From Theristus sp. LFF4_11 (Eukaryota > Nematoda > Chromadorea > Monhysterida > Xyalidae), in contig JASANC010002295.1 in the NCBI GenBank assembly GCA_030248135.1, positions 1 through 64,000 on the forward strand: 64,000 bases of DNA, given 5' to 3'. The notes beneath the pieces are model-generated. The model did not search any database. It was given only the letters and a program-made list of their open reading frames with translations, and was not told where the DNA came from. Position 1 is the stretch's first letter, and each line of letters begins with the position of its first letter. This document shows positions 36,321-48,798 of the stretch, piece by piece. Position numbers and translations under genes: made by a program.

Positions 36321-37916
36321 AATTGATCACATCACATCCACAACGCACATCATAAAAGTCATCGATTTTTATTCACGTTTTGTGGTTTTTATTCAATTCA
36401 GTTTTTTTTTGTTGCACCACCGCCGACAATAATACAGCGTCTTCAGGTTGTTGGTCGCTGACTTAAAAGAAATAGCTACTTCCCTTTTTCAAGTTTATTC
36501 ACTTTATCATGTCTTTTTGCACCCCAGATCCAGACGTCTTGGACATTGCAGATGCTCATTTTTTTATTTATTTTGTTTGTGATTCTGAAAAACACTACTG
36601 GACGTAATTCACTTGTGTGTGGGAAGCAACTAGTTGTTTTCGTTGCTGGTTTGATTTTCCAATTTTTTTGGTTGCCACAAAAAACAAACTCGGAAAAGTT
36701 TGTGTCGCTCGCTTTGATTTGTAAAAATTTGTTCGGTGCTTTTTGCTTGCATTTGCGCGTCAATAGTTAATAATAGTATTGCCTTGAGATTCGCATTTGT
36801 TATACCTTTTTATAAGCTTTTTATCAGTAACAGTCGAACACACCGAGAAAAGCTGGTTGGTTGCTACTGTATGTTTGAACGGAGCACGCTCATTGGCTGC
36901 ATCAGCCAGCAAGGTGCAGCTATGTTCCGCAGGTTATTTAAGCTGTGTTTTACTGTTATTGAACAATTCAAGACGCCACACGTGAACTTCAAAAGTTACG
37001 AAATTTGTTTTTGATGTTATTTCATTCGTTGTAGTAATTGTGCTTGCTTCGATTTTCGGTTGTGTGGTTTTTGCGCTGTTTTTTTATGTTCTTTTGGATT
37101 CCCCATTTCTATGAAACAGGTTTGACTTTTTTGATGAGGATTCCACTTATTTCGTTTTTCGGCCAAAAAAAGCAATGAATTTATCACTGATACTGTGTAT
37201 TTTTGCAAAATTTTCTGCAAATCGGTGACTTTATTTTGACTGCAAATGGTTTTTTATTTTGCGCTGCTTTGTAAAAAAGCTTTCCATATTTATTTTCCGT
37301 TGTGGTTTTTCCGTGATACGAACATTATTTTTGTTTTTTTTGTTGAAAAATATCGCTTTATCGTTTCGATTTTCACGCTTTCTGTGTGTGATTGTGACAG
37401 CATTATGACCTTTGAATTCACTCCCAGTGTTCCATTTTATTTTGTTTTTATTTGAAATGAAATTATACGGTACATTTCAGTGTACTGCTCGTGTCAACTT
37501 CTGTTCCACGTTTTGTGCTGTTTCGTTTCAGTTTCTGTTCGAAGTTCATGTTTCCACGTCGATAAAAAACGTTTAGAGTTGCATGTCGCTTACTTGGCAC
37601 TAAGCCACTGAATAACTGCAGCTTCTTGGTAGCTCCGGATCAGCCGCTGCACCACAAGTCCTGTGTCCACTTTTATGTGTCGTTTTTTTTGTTTCAGACG
37701 ATTCGATTCATTTCAGTTACAATTTCCACTCACAAGTTTATAAGATAACACGTACGACAAGCTCAAGACTTCACACTATACGTCAATGCCTTTGCAGACA
37801 TTTCCACTTGCAATGGCGTTTGAAAAACAAATACGAATCTAAATCTAGGCTACCTGTTCTATAACCCAGTACCTAAACACATTGCTACTGACAAGACGCG
37901 CTGAAAAACTCGCGTA
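36321..37916. other. 3' flank; no gene recognised
   Basis: AT-rich. Open frames at 36.5-37.5 kb are T/A-rich and composed of hydrophobic codons by chance. ATTGGCTG occurs at about 36,891. Confidence 0.5.
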
Positions 37917-38365
37917 CCGTATTACCTCTATTAACCCCCCCCAAAATTAAACCCCCCCCCCCCAAAAAATAAACCCCCACCCCCTCGACAAGTTTCCAAA
38001 TAATCCCCCCCCCCAAAAATAATCCCCCATGGGGGATTATTGAAACCTGTTTGAAACACACCCAGCGAATTCAGTGGCTGGTTGCAGAGAAAATGATGAA
38101 ATTGTGCTACCAAAGGCCCCAAATGGATGAGTTAATGGTAATTTCATAACAAAAGGCTGTTGTAAAAGGAAATTTCTATGTAGAGTAGAAGTTTCTGCGA
38201 CTTCCTTCCTGCCATGGAAGGTATTTTTGCCATTTTGCCCACCCCAAAAAATGGTTTCCAAATAAACCCCCCCCCAAAATAAAGCCCCCCCCCAAAAATA
38301 AACCCCCACCCCCAGAAGTCGCTGAAGAAATAAACCCCCATGGGGGTTTATTAGAGGTAATACGG
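37917..38365 (+). mobile_element. C-rich MITE family, copy 3
   Basis: 449 bp, with perfect CCGTATTACC / GGTAATACGG ends and TA on both sides (37915-37916, 38366-38367). The core matches copies 1 and 2. Confidence 0.9.
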
Positions 38366-39710
38366 TATGTATCACAAGATTTAAATTATTTACACCGATT
38401 TGAATATAGGAGTCGGTATGGTTTAAAAAATCTGTCAGCCAAGAACGCAATTGTACCATGCAGGTAACGTAAATCCCGTTGCAAACCTGCTTCGAGATCA
38501 CTTTGGCTTGGAGTGGATCGTCACCTGATTTACGCGAAATGTTGCAGGAAACAAACACACCCTTTCTTGAAAATCAGGCGACTAAATGATTGGGCCATTG
38601 CATCCGGCAGGTTTGCAGGGTGTTTCCGTATCGAGTGACGTCAACGCTTTACATCAATGCACATAATGACCATGACGTCATCGTCTGACAGGGTCTAGCA
38701 AACAGACAATGCCAAAAACGGAAATACACATTCATATTTGAATAACGGAAAAAACTGAAAATAAAGCATAATCAACTCTGGTGATTCATCAAAACTAAAA
38801 CACCGAACTGCAATAAATAATTTCATAATTCGTGAATCGTGACACGAATACGACACCGACAAACAAGTGACTCGCGCTTCTTGGACACTGGAAAATGTTC
38901 ATTTCGTTTCGGTTTCCGCTGTAAAATTTTGGTGCTTTTAAATTAGTGAACACAAAACGACGAAAAGGCCAAAACGACAACAAAAACGGCAAAATGGTTT
39001 TTTTGCAAATGGTTTTGCAACTGAAAAATTATGCACATGGCTTGTAGAAAAAGAAAGCACAAAGAAAGATTCGTAACCGGTAGAAAAGTAAAAATAAAAC
39101 AGATTCGAGAAAAAATCGCAGCACAAAAGCAAGTTAAAGAATAAAATTGTTGAAAAAGTTTGTTGAAAATTATGCTACATAGCTGTCCGTGAGAGCCGTG
39201 AAACAAACCTGACCATCGCAAACTATCAAGCAACAAAACGTCTGATGTGCCAGCACCCAGCAATGATGTGATTCTGTCTGATAGGTGTTCCAATAAACAA
39301 AGTGCACACCATAAACAGTGCACATTTAGAAAAAGGGAAACAGAAAATATGACAGAATTAGAGACAGCTTCAGATCCAAAAACGGGGGTAAACACAATTT
39401 TTTCTGAAAACCAAAACGCTAAAACAACGTGCCATGCAACGAAATCTTTGAGCATCAACAAGCAGCATTATGCTCCACAGTCGTCGTAATTGACACCTGA
39501 AGCAAGCAAGTGTAGTTCGTTGTCTAAACTCTGTAGAAACACTTGATGACGACATCTCTTTCTGACAGGTCTAACAAACAGATGCCAAACACAATTGTTG
39601 TGCAACATCATACTGCAGCGAAAAATAATAAATTACGCCATTTGCACGCAGCTGAGGTTCCATTTTGTCGACAGCCAATTACAAATAAATGCTATTTACA
39701 ACAACACATA
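38366..39710. other. No gene recognised
   Basis: AT-rich DNA between two MITE copies. Open frames on both strands at 38.9-39.5 kb lack recognisable motifs. Confidence 0.5.
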
Positions 39711-40153
39711 CCGTATTACCTCTAATAAACCCCCATGGGGGTTTATTTCTTCAGCGACTTCTGGGGGTGGGGGTTTATTTTTTGGGGCGGGTTTATTTTG
39801 GGGGGGGGGTTATTTACAAACAAATTCTAGGGGTGGGGGTTTGTTGAAAAATGGCAAAAATACCTTGCATGGCAGGCAAGAAAGTCACAGAAACTTCTAC
39901 TTTTCACAGAGATTTCCTTTTGTAACAGCCTTTTGTAATGAAATTACCACTAACTCATCCCTTTGGGGCCTTTGGTAGCACAATTTCACCAATGTCACTG
40001 CATTCAGCCACTGAATTCGCTGGGTATGTGTTTCAAACAGGTTTCTAATAAACCCCCATGGGGGTTTATTTTTTTTGGGGGGGGGATTATTTGGAAACTT
40101 GTCGAGGGGGTGGGGGTTTATTTTTGGGGGGAGGTTTAATAGAGGCAATACGG
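39711..40153 (-). mobile_element. C-rich MITE family, copy 4 (reverse orientation)
   Basis: 443 bp, with TA flanks (39709-39710, 40154-40155). The core is inverted relative to the other three copies (GGGGCCTTTGGTAGCAC, GTGTTTCAAACAGGTTTC). Confidence 0.9.
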
Positions 40154-40643
40154 TATGCCAACTAAAAATTCAGCCGAACAACAACGAAAAACAAGTAAAC
40201 ACACATTGAATAACGCTGAAGACAGTGCACTAAGAGACACGGGGTTGGCATTTTTGGTCTTACCGAGCTACCGTGATTTCCTATCAGTCGACTCTATTTC
40301 CAGAGAGTTCGATTTGACTGTAAAATAGATAAAAAAAATACTGGTGGCACCACTGATTTAATTTGAACCACTTGAATGCATGAAAAATTCCGAAGATTCT
40401 ACCCAACCACAATGGTCGCATGAAACGAGTTCAATTCAGGTATAAATTCACTGCTGCGATCAGTGTTGCTTCTCAATTCAGTTGCTTCTCAACACCGGTT
40501 AGAACTTTCCAAAGTCACCACGGCGAACAGTAAAAATAGTATCGTGAAAACAGCTAAATTAACGAAACGAAATATAACACAGAAGTACAGGCGAATCCTG
40601 GTCTGTTTGCTGGCACAAGCCTCAACATCAACAACAACGCTCG

Positions 40644-43600
40644 TTATATACCATGGGTGCAGTGCATGTCGCGTTCGTGGTGTTGCTCATCGGCATAGTC
40701 GATGTCGTGCTTGATGTATGAGATGCCGGTGTTGTAGACGACCTGTACGGACGCGACGTAGACAACACGCAGCTGCGGTGGTAGCAGCCAGAAGTTCAGT
40801 GCCTGCGACGGGGGCCACACCATTAGGTCGAGCTGAAACGAACACAACACAGACAACATGCTAACATCCTCGTGAAATCATCTGTTCATTTCGTTTGTGG
40901 CTAAAGCGGCATTCATGAACCAGTATTTCGTGACGCGCAGCTGGTTTTAAAAAATATCTGCGGGGTCTCTAAATACTGCTTCATGAATGCCCCTTAAATG
41001 TGGTTTTTTGCAACTGCGATACCGAGCTCTTTCTTGTTATTTTTTCTTTCTATATAATTTCCATTTTGATGTTTTTGACCAATCAAACAGTAAACTACAG
41101 CACAGCGTACTACAGTAAACTAACGGTTCTACAAACTACAGTAAACAACAAAAAAGCAGTTTAGGAAAGACACGAACGAGGTTTTCAGCTTCACAAAAAA
41201 AACTCAAAACAAAAGAAACGTTAAACGTACCGCAGCGACATTGAAGAATTTCGACCTGTATTCACGCCAAATATCCGACAACCGGCTGCCCTGCTGTAAC
41301 GAGACGGCTGAAACAAAAAAAACGTGTTTCTTAGCTCCAACAACCAGCCAAAGCACTCAATGTTATGCGTTCATATTCAATTAAATGTTACACGCTGTTT
41401 CGGCTGCGGAAGAGTCGATAAAATACAAAGCAAAGGCGATCGGTAAGCAAGCGCTCCGTTCGACTGCAGGCAATCAGGCTCGTTGCACGCACAAAATGTG
41501 CGCTGATAATAATAAAATTTACTAAAATAATACAAAGCGAAATCTGAAATACGCACATAAGAAATAGCCGAACGAGAAGGCGGGACAAGAGCACCAATCG
41601 AAGAAGGTCTTGAGAAAGACGTCACGACCACGGCGGCCGGGGATCATGCGATCGAGAAACAGATACCAGAAATGATTCATGGGACCGAGCAGCATCGCCG
41701 AGTTGCCGACGCGCACTGAAAATGTTGAAAACGGGTACGTTAAATACAGAAAGTAACCTGCTTTAGGCTAAACCAGAGCGACCATTTCAAATAGGCGTTA
41801 TCCACAACGCCATTTTCTAATCCACGCTCCGGTTTCGCACGAACACACAGGAGAACGTGGCACACTAAATACCTTCAAAAATACCAAATGTTTCACCGGA
41901 GAACATTTTATATTTTGCAAACTTTTTAGATTCTGCAAGTAGTATTTCGGTACGGGAAATTATTCCCATTGTTTCTGACGTTTGTATGTTGTGAACTCAT
42001 CCCCCGTCTGTCGCACAAAGCTGCTCAAACCGAAAAAAACGGCAGCCCAGCGTGCGCCAACTGCATGCAGTTCTAAATAACCGCAAGCCACAAATAACAT
42101 GCGTTAGCCGTTAACGACCGATGCAAAACAATTTTCATTAACACTGAAGGCGTGTGCATATCAACCATAAAACAGACACCCGTCGACAGGCTCAACCAAA
42201 TGACATTTTGTTGAAAATCGCTGAAAATTGGCTTCGTTTCACTTTTTATCGCCAACCCAGCTGCGTGTTTTCGAATGAAACAGTCTATCTAAGTTAGCAC
42301 AGACGTGAAAACAATAGTGATTGAGTGAAGTGAGACACCGAAACAGTGGTTCACTGGAAGTGAAAGTGAAGCGTGTTGTCTTGAAATCATATTTAGCGTT
42401 GAAAACTGCGTGTAATGAGTGGTTTGCGTGTCTCAACAAGGTTACCGATTTTTTGCGGCTGCATTTGAATTACATAAGCTGATTGGCCACACAAATTCAC
42501 GCTCCGATGGCATAATCAGTTGAAACCTCGTGGTCGCTATTCTTCCTTCGGGTTTGAAACGTTCCTACTGATTACAACCGTTTTTATGACATTTTGTTCG
42601 TTTGCTCGCCGGCTGAATTGAAAACGAATACTACTGTATTTGGCTGAGAGTTGGTGGGACCATCTGAAACGCATGTCTACTCGTTAAACACATGTCGCCG
42701 TGCGTGCTTTTTTCCATGGGGAATAGAAAGTGGGAAAACAGCACAACAGCAAAACTGTCTCATCTCACTAATTGACTTTGTCACGTTACACACACCGCCG
42801 TCTCAGCGGAAAGTTTGCGATGAAAATTATTTTAGGTTCGGTTGAACTGTGTGAAATGCAAATGCGTGAATCATTAGTTGGACGTTGCAAAATGTGAAAA
42901 CAGAATTTACACACGGATTCGTAACTGGTGCAACTGTGAGCTATTGGTGTCCTGTTTGAAGACGTCTTTTTAATTTTGAGTCTGCAGATGTGATGCGATT
43001 TCTCACACATCGCACATAATTTTCATTGTCGTTGCAGTTACAGACAGTTTTCTTAATACTTCAATCCCCAACATTATGGACATAACATGTGCTACGGGGA
43101 GGGGGGGGCGATGTAAAGATTTGTCCGCTCACGGGAAAAGTTCACTTCTAAAACGCTAAATGTGAATGCCAGTCTTTTTCATGCTCGAACACGAACGAAC
43201 TTTCAACACGATGCATTAGACTTGCTCGACCGTACTGTTTCGGACAGCCAAAAACACGGCCAATAAAAAAAATGAAAATCTACTCAATCACCACAAGCCA
43301 CCACCCAAAACACCCCTAAAACTCACCCGTCCTCTGCCAGTCCCAATCGAGTTTGTACGTTGTTTTCACGACCACGGCGGCGGCGTCGTCGGCTGCTGAC
43401 GTTGAGGCGCTCGGTTGCTGCTGTTCGTTTGTTAGAGCGGCGGCGGCGGTGGCATCATGCGCGAGGAAGCTGTGCGCGATCTTCTGCTGCAGCATGTCAC
43501 CGAGACTCAGCAGCACGTAGCACGTGCCGGTGTTCGTCAGCAGCAGATATCTGCGAATGACACGACCATACAGTTTAAACTCGAAATCATATGCAATCGG

Positions 43601-44301
43601 TGTCGTCGTTGGCGGTCACGTGATGCATGCTTAATGTACGGAAATTGCTGTCGGAACGGAGTTTGGTCAAGAAAAAAAGGTTTTATTTCCGTTTTAAAAT
43701 AGTTTTATCTCCGATTTTACTGAAGCACTAAGTTTCCATAACTCGGCCTTCGCAACCAATGAGAAATAGTGGAATAGGGATGGAGTCGGATCCGGTTCGG
43801 ATTCCAGCGCCTAAAATTGGATCCGGATCCGGAGCAAATTTTCCGGATCCGGCCGGAACAGCCGAGACCCTAGCGTGAATTCAAGATGTTAATTCCACCG
43901 TTTCATAGCTGTTCAATGGTTTGACAAATTCGTTTCAGTGTTTTGTTGGTTTCGTTGTTGTGCATTTTGCATGTGATCAGTGAGCGTTGCTTTAGTTTAG
44001 TGTTCTGTTTTGGTTCACTTCACTTGGTTCACAGGTAATTGGTTCACTAATTTTGTCTTGAGTGGTAAACTGACATGCAGCAGCATCTCATCGCCCACAT
44101 TAAAAAAACGTAACTGCCAACAATGTGTACGAACGAGAATCTGCGCGAACGAAACCGTTTTCAGCATTTTTTTAGAATTCAAAAAATTTGACTCACAGCG
44201 AGGAGAGCCAGCAGAACAATCGAGCGAGATAAACATAAAAACAGCAGGCAGAAACATAAAAACGCTAACTTGGAAAACAGCAGTTTCACGGAGAACACCA
44301 T
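40644..44301 (-). CDS. MPV17/PMP22-family membrane protein, MPV17L2-like
   Basis: Five minus-strand exons join in phase: 44270-44301 (ATG at 44301-44299), 43327-43550, 41557-41715, 41231-41307 and 40644-40832 (stop TAA), about 226 residues. Family landmarks are LLLTNTGTCYVLLSLGDMLQQ near the start, GPMNHFWYLFLDRMIPG then LKTFFDW in exon 3, and VWPPSQALNFWLLPPQLRVVY with ISYIKHD in the last exon. These are hallmarks of the MPV17 family, which are four-pass proteins of mitochondrial or peroxisomal membranes. The short N-terminus and YIKH ending are closest to MPV17-like 2, linked to mitochondrial ribosome assembly in vertebrates. The frame stays open 123 bp upstream of the chosen Met through an Arg-rich stretch, so a longer targeting sequence is possible. 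Exon 2 carries an unusual Ala/Gln/Ser-rich insert (LTNEQQQPSASTSAADDAAA) between TM1 and TM2. Confidence 0.9.
40908..40993. mobile_element. Micro-MITE, copy 1
   Basis: About 86 bp with inverted ends GGCATTCATGAACCAGTATTT / AAATACTGCTTCATGAATGCC trimmed to the shared portion GGCATTCATGAA. It lies in the last intron of the MPV17-like gene. A second copy is at 58,486-58,597. Confidence 0.65.
43795..43865. repeat. GGATCCGG-rich short repeat
   Basis: Four or so copies of GGATCCGG or close variants within about 70 bp, in the first intron of the MPV17-like gene. Each unit is partly self-complementary. Confidence 0.55.
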
Positions 44302-44543
44302 GGCGACCAGCACCAGACTGATCGGTATTGGTCGCCGACGGCGAAACGTGCCAAGCGCAAGGATGACAGACGAGTACGACCGAGACCGATCGACCGAAGT
44401 CAACAACGCGCATGTCCGCTTCAAAAACTTGTGATATAAAAAACCCAGTCTTCTTTGAGTTACTGTAAATTTTTCTTCGAAAGTCGATTGCTGCTTCCTC
44501 CTGCCGAGACTTTTTTAGTACGACGACGAGAAGTGGTCTTACG

Positions 44544-47322
44544 TAGAGATGTCAAGAAAAAAAAATTTTCTATTTTTTTCTTAAAAAAAAAAAATTTTTA
44601 ATTTTTTTTTAAATGAAAGTTGTTCAGAATTTTTCAGGGAGTCCGAATATCACTATCTGAGAAGCCACCGACTTACCATATGACCCCCACTCATATGGGA
44701 GGAGGGTGAAAATTTCAGACTTGGTTTCGGCGACCCCATTTTCCCACCGACGACATCACGTCTCGTGTTTTGCCTCTCAATTCACCTCAAATAACATGGA
44801 AACAAGTTCCACAACAAACCGGTGTGATCATGCTGACGACACGAGGCGAAACAGCAACGAGCAACCAACGAAGTTACGCTTGCAGTGGCAGACAGTGCAA
44901 TTTCCACCTTTCGAGATCCTGAAAAACGATGCGTAAACGTGAGTTCTCTGCTTCTATCTCACCTTAGCGACATCGGAATTTGTTGAACTAGCCTTTGCGA
45001 CGCTCAAGTACTTCAATGCGCGAGTCGATCATCACTCACCAAGGCTGAAAACAGTCGATAAATCAATCCAGAATACCACCTGCAGCGTTGAAGACTAAGT
45101 GACAAGGTAAAGTCAAAGAAAATTTTTGTTGAACTTTCGAAAAATTATGCCAAAAACGGCATTTTCAGCAGTACCGAAGACGAGGGGGGGTGGGGGGGGG
45201 TACACCCCCCCCCAGTGCCCCCGCGCCCTCCGCGGGGGGGGGGGGGGGGGGGGGGGGGGGGTCACGCGACACCCACCCCCCAAAACCTGACACTGGACCA
45301 TCCACACCCCCCCCCCCCTCGAAATTTGCTAGACACCCCCCCACCCCCCCTAGATGGACCTAAGTAACAGTGACACCCCCCAAAAATTTTCTCGGACCAC
45401 CCAAAAATCATGAATTTTTGCTCAAAAATCATGATTTTTTGTCTTTAAAGTCCATAATATAAGCTTTATATATGATAACTTGACATTCTTCATTGTAATT
45501 TCAAAGATTTTGCAGCAAAATTTAGCGTTTTTCCTTCAAAATTTAAGCGAAAAAATCTCATGGGTGGGGTGGGGGGCAGTAGCGAAAGCGGGACCTCGGG
45601 TGAGGGGGGGGGGTGTTTGCCTAATTTTAGAGGGGGGGGGGTCAGGTGCCTTCTCGGTGAGGGGGGGGGGGGTGCACGGGCAGCACATTTTCGTAATGCA
45701 TCATTATTAAAACAGCTGCATCTGCAGTTCCGGTGCTCCTCCTCCATAACACAGGAAAGAAAAAAATGCAAAAACTGAATTGATCATTTTCACCTTATCA
45801 AAAAGGCTTGGCTTAGGATTAGGATTAGGTTTAGGATTAGGAACCTACAACGACTCATTACCAGCAACCTCAGATCAAAAATCAAAAAAATCACTTTTAA
45901 GAATGTATACAAATCGCAAATTTTCCTGAGGGGGGGGGGGTGCACTGGCAGAAAAATTTCGTGAGGGGGGGTGCACGGGATCGCACGGGTAATACCAAAT
46001 TTTTGCCTTAGAAAAACACAGAAATTCTTGTAAAATACAGAATATTTTGTGCAAACAAGCTGCTTGTTTGGTCAGAAACAACAAAATCTATGCAGGGACA
46101 GACACAAACGTCAAGAAAAATGCAAAAATTACGGTATTTTTTGGAAAAAATTGAGATGAGATTGACCACCGTGAGGGGGGGTGCGATCCCGTGTTTTCTC
46201 GCGGAGGGGGGTGGAGGGGAGTCTAGTACCCGTGTCGAGGTAAGGGGGGGGAGGGGGGTACACGGGTATCTGCCCGTGCACGGGGCGGCGGAGGGGGGTG
46301 GACCCCCCCCAAATTTTCTACAATGGGGGGAGTGCACCCCCCCCCCCAATAGTGCACCCCCCCATGACCCACGCCTGGGGGGTGTAGGGTTGTTAAACAA
46401 AAATGAAAATTTAAAAAAAAAGTGATTAAAAAAAACAAAAATGCCGATTTTTTTTTTTAAATTCGAAAAATTTTCCTCTAATATGCTCTGAAAACCTCAA
46501 TTTTGGCAAAATTTTTCGAAAGTTCAACAAAAATTTTCTTTGATTATACCTCGTAAAACCTTTAGCAGTCGATTTTGGGCCGTTTTACCGACTGATTTTA
46601 GGCTACGACAACATCTGCGATGAAGTTTTTGAGCGTCCCAAAGCTTGGCCTACCATTTCCGATGCAGATAAGGTGACGATTCGCCTCGCAGAGCGTCCGA
46701 TTGTGCTCGCTGCTCCGTTTGCAAGCGCTACGTTGTCTGGTTGCTTGCTGCTTCGTGTCGTGTCGTCGCAACACCATCAGAAGAATTGATCGAATTTCAA
46801 GGCGGTATGTTTGTCTTCACTTTAGCATTAGTTTAGCTGGGGACAATTAGTGACGTTTTGGAGGTCAAAACACAAGAAGAGGCATGGTGACGGTTTGGAA
46901 AAGGGGTAATTGAGGTCACCAAAACAAAATCTGCAAAGTTCCGTCATATGGGAGTCATTCGGGAGGCGCTTGCATATCATATGTGGTTCTTCGGACTCCC
47001 TGATTGATTTAGCACAACTTTGATTTTTGAAATTTTTTTTTTTAATTTTTTTTTAAACAAAAATGACGATTTTTGTTTTTTTTAACAACCCTAGGGGGGT
47101 GTCACTGTACCATGACTGACACCCCCCCACTGAAAAATTTTCGGCACCCCCCCCACGTGACGACACCCCCCCCTCGAAAATTTGCTTTCGCCTTCGGTAC
47201 TGATTTTCAGGGCACATTAAAGAAAAAATTTCAAAAATTTTTAATAAAAAAATAAAAAAATGCTCATTTTTTTACTTTAAAAAAAAATTTAAAAATTTTT
47301 TTTTTTGACCCTTACATCTCTA
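44544..47322. mobile_element. 2779-bp non-autonomous hAT-like element
   Basis: The ends are inverted TAGAGATGT (44544) and ACATCTCTA (ending 47322). They are flanked by a perfect 8-bp target duplication GTCTTACG at 44536-44543 and 47323-47330. The TAG-x-G-x-TG end and 8-bp duplication are the hallmarks of hAT elements. The interior has no transposase frame. It consists of G/C homopolymer tracts (45,184-45,315 and 45,590-46,380), a TTAGGA-like tract and segments shared in both orientations with 21.8-25.5 kb. Confidence 0.85.
45811..45845 (+). repeat. Interstitial telomere-like tract
   Basis: Several tandem TTAGGA/TTAGGT units. Similar degenerate tracts are at about 47,567-47,650, 22,305-22,370 (inverted), 22,560-22,625 (inverted) and 56,310-56,390. 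Confidence 0.6.
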
Positions 47323-47330
47323 GTCTTACG

Positions 47331-47974
47331 ATAACGCAGGGTTGTCAAACAAAAATCGAATTTTTGCAAAATGATTAAAAAAAACAAAAATGCCGATTTA
47401 AAAAAATTCGAAAATTATTACTAATTATTAATTTATTACTGAAGCGCACACGCACGGCATCGACATGCTCATGCTCATGATCCACTAGCGCGCGTGCACA
47501 CGCTCCGGCCCCAACAAGAACTTGTTCAAAACGCAATAGTTCTCACATCTTCCTTCTTGAAAAGGCTTGGCTTAGGTTAGGGTTAGGTCAGGATTATGTT
47601 TAGCTTTGAATTAGGCTTTAGGATTAGGTTTTGGTTTAGGCTAGTTTAGGCAACGTCTGCCAACATCAGTGGTTTGATTTAGGGACCGCCCCCCCCCAAA
47701 AAAAATCTTCGAATACATCTCTCTCTATCAAAGAAGATTTTTCGGCTCAGCTATTTTTTAATATTATCTATCTAAAAAAATCCTGAATTTTTTTGTCTTC
47801 GTAGACATAAAATGAGTCAATTTTTGACCAAAATTGACCATTTTTGTTTGAAATTCTTAAAAATTTCGCTAATTTTAGGTAAAATACACCTTTATACTTG
47901 ATTTTAGCGTATTTTAAGCATCTAATTTTGACAGGCCCCCCGCGACCCCCCAAAATGTTGCAGCTATCTATCTA
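47331..47974. repeat. Fragments of hAT-type and TATC-rich repeats
   Basis: CAGGGTTGTCAAAC near 47,337 resembles another hAT terminus. 47,450-47,580 is inverted relative to 22.62-22.75 kb. 47,690-47,960 resembles the interior of the 2287-bp element (GACATAAAATGAGTCAA, CAGCTATCTATCTA). Confidence 0.65.
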
Positions 47975-48770
47975 CAGTCGAACTCAATAAAATGTGGAAT
48001 CAGCTGATTGGTCGGCCGAGGGGAGGCTGCTCACACTCCGCACCCTTCTTTTTTCGTGGATCTGGATTCTATTGAAACGTGTTTCTTTTGGATGAGTGTG
48101 AATTTCCAGCACCCTTTACACGCTAAAAATAAACTGAAAATGTTGAAAACTGCAAAAATCATAATTTTTTTTCAATCAACAGCTCAAAATGTATTTTTTG
48201 TTTGATGACGACGACGACGTCGTCGCTTAATTTTTGCGTGTGAACTGAAAGACAAAAGCCTGAAAGGAGTGCGCTGTGCATGGTTTGCTGCGTGCACCAA
48301 GTAAATGAACACAGCAGCTTGCCAAAAACAACTTGAAAACGGTGAAAATGAAAGATGAAAGCAAAGTCGTCGTCGTGTCGTCGTCGTCCGCGAAGTCGGA
48401 ACGCATTTTTTTAATTGCGGACCATGTCGATCGGTCAGCTAGGAATGAAACCCCCTTCATCTGGCTACACAGCGCACTCATTTCAGGCTTTTGTCTTTCA
48501 GTTCACACGCAAAAAATTAAGCGACGACGTCGTCGTCGTCGTCAATAAAAAATGCATTTTGAGCTGTTGATTTAAAAAAAATCTGATTTTTACAGTCTCT
48601 CACATTTTCAGTTTATTTTTAGCGTGAAAAGGGTGCTGGAAATTCACATTCATTCAAAAGAAAAACGTTTCAATAGAATCCAGGTCCACGAAAAAAGAAG
48701 GGTGCGGAGTGTGAGCAGCCTTCCCTCAGCCGACCAATCAGCTGATTCCACATTTTATTGAGTTCGACTG
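47975..48770. mobile_element. 796-bp palindromic element with TA target duplication
   Basis: Begins CAGTCGAACTCAATAAAATG and ends in its inverse, flanked by TA on both sides. The inverted arms are long, about 290 bp each (47,975-48,265 and 48,475-48,770), and include CAGCTGATTGGTCGGC. Each arm has a GAC/GTC run (GACGACGACGTCGTCG). The 200-bp centre is not symmetric. It has no transposase and is inserted into a TATC-rich repeat. The ends and TA duplication suggest mobilisation by a Tc1/mariner transposase. Confidence 0.85.
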
Positions 48771-48798
48771 TATCTGGAAAATTTGCTCCAGCTATCTA

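Noticed and set aside
36476..37455. Hydrophobic open frames suggesting small membrane proteins
   Set aside because: Composition follows the T-rich DNA, frames occur on both strands and no splice or family evidence supports them.
41522..41716. Start of a separate gene at the GTG-initiated frame
   Set aside because: It is exon 3 of the MPV17-like gene; the apparent GTG start spans the splice acceptor.
45184..45315. A CRISPR-like or regulatory G/C array
   Set aside because: These are homopolymer G and C runs inside a hAT-like element, without regular repeats or spacers.
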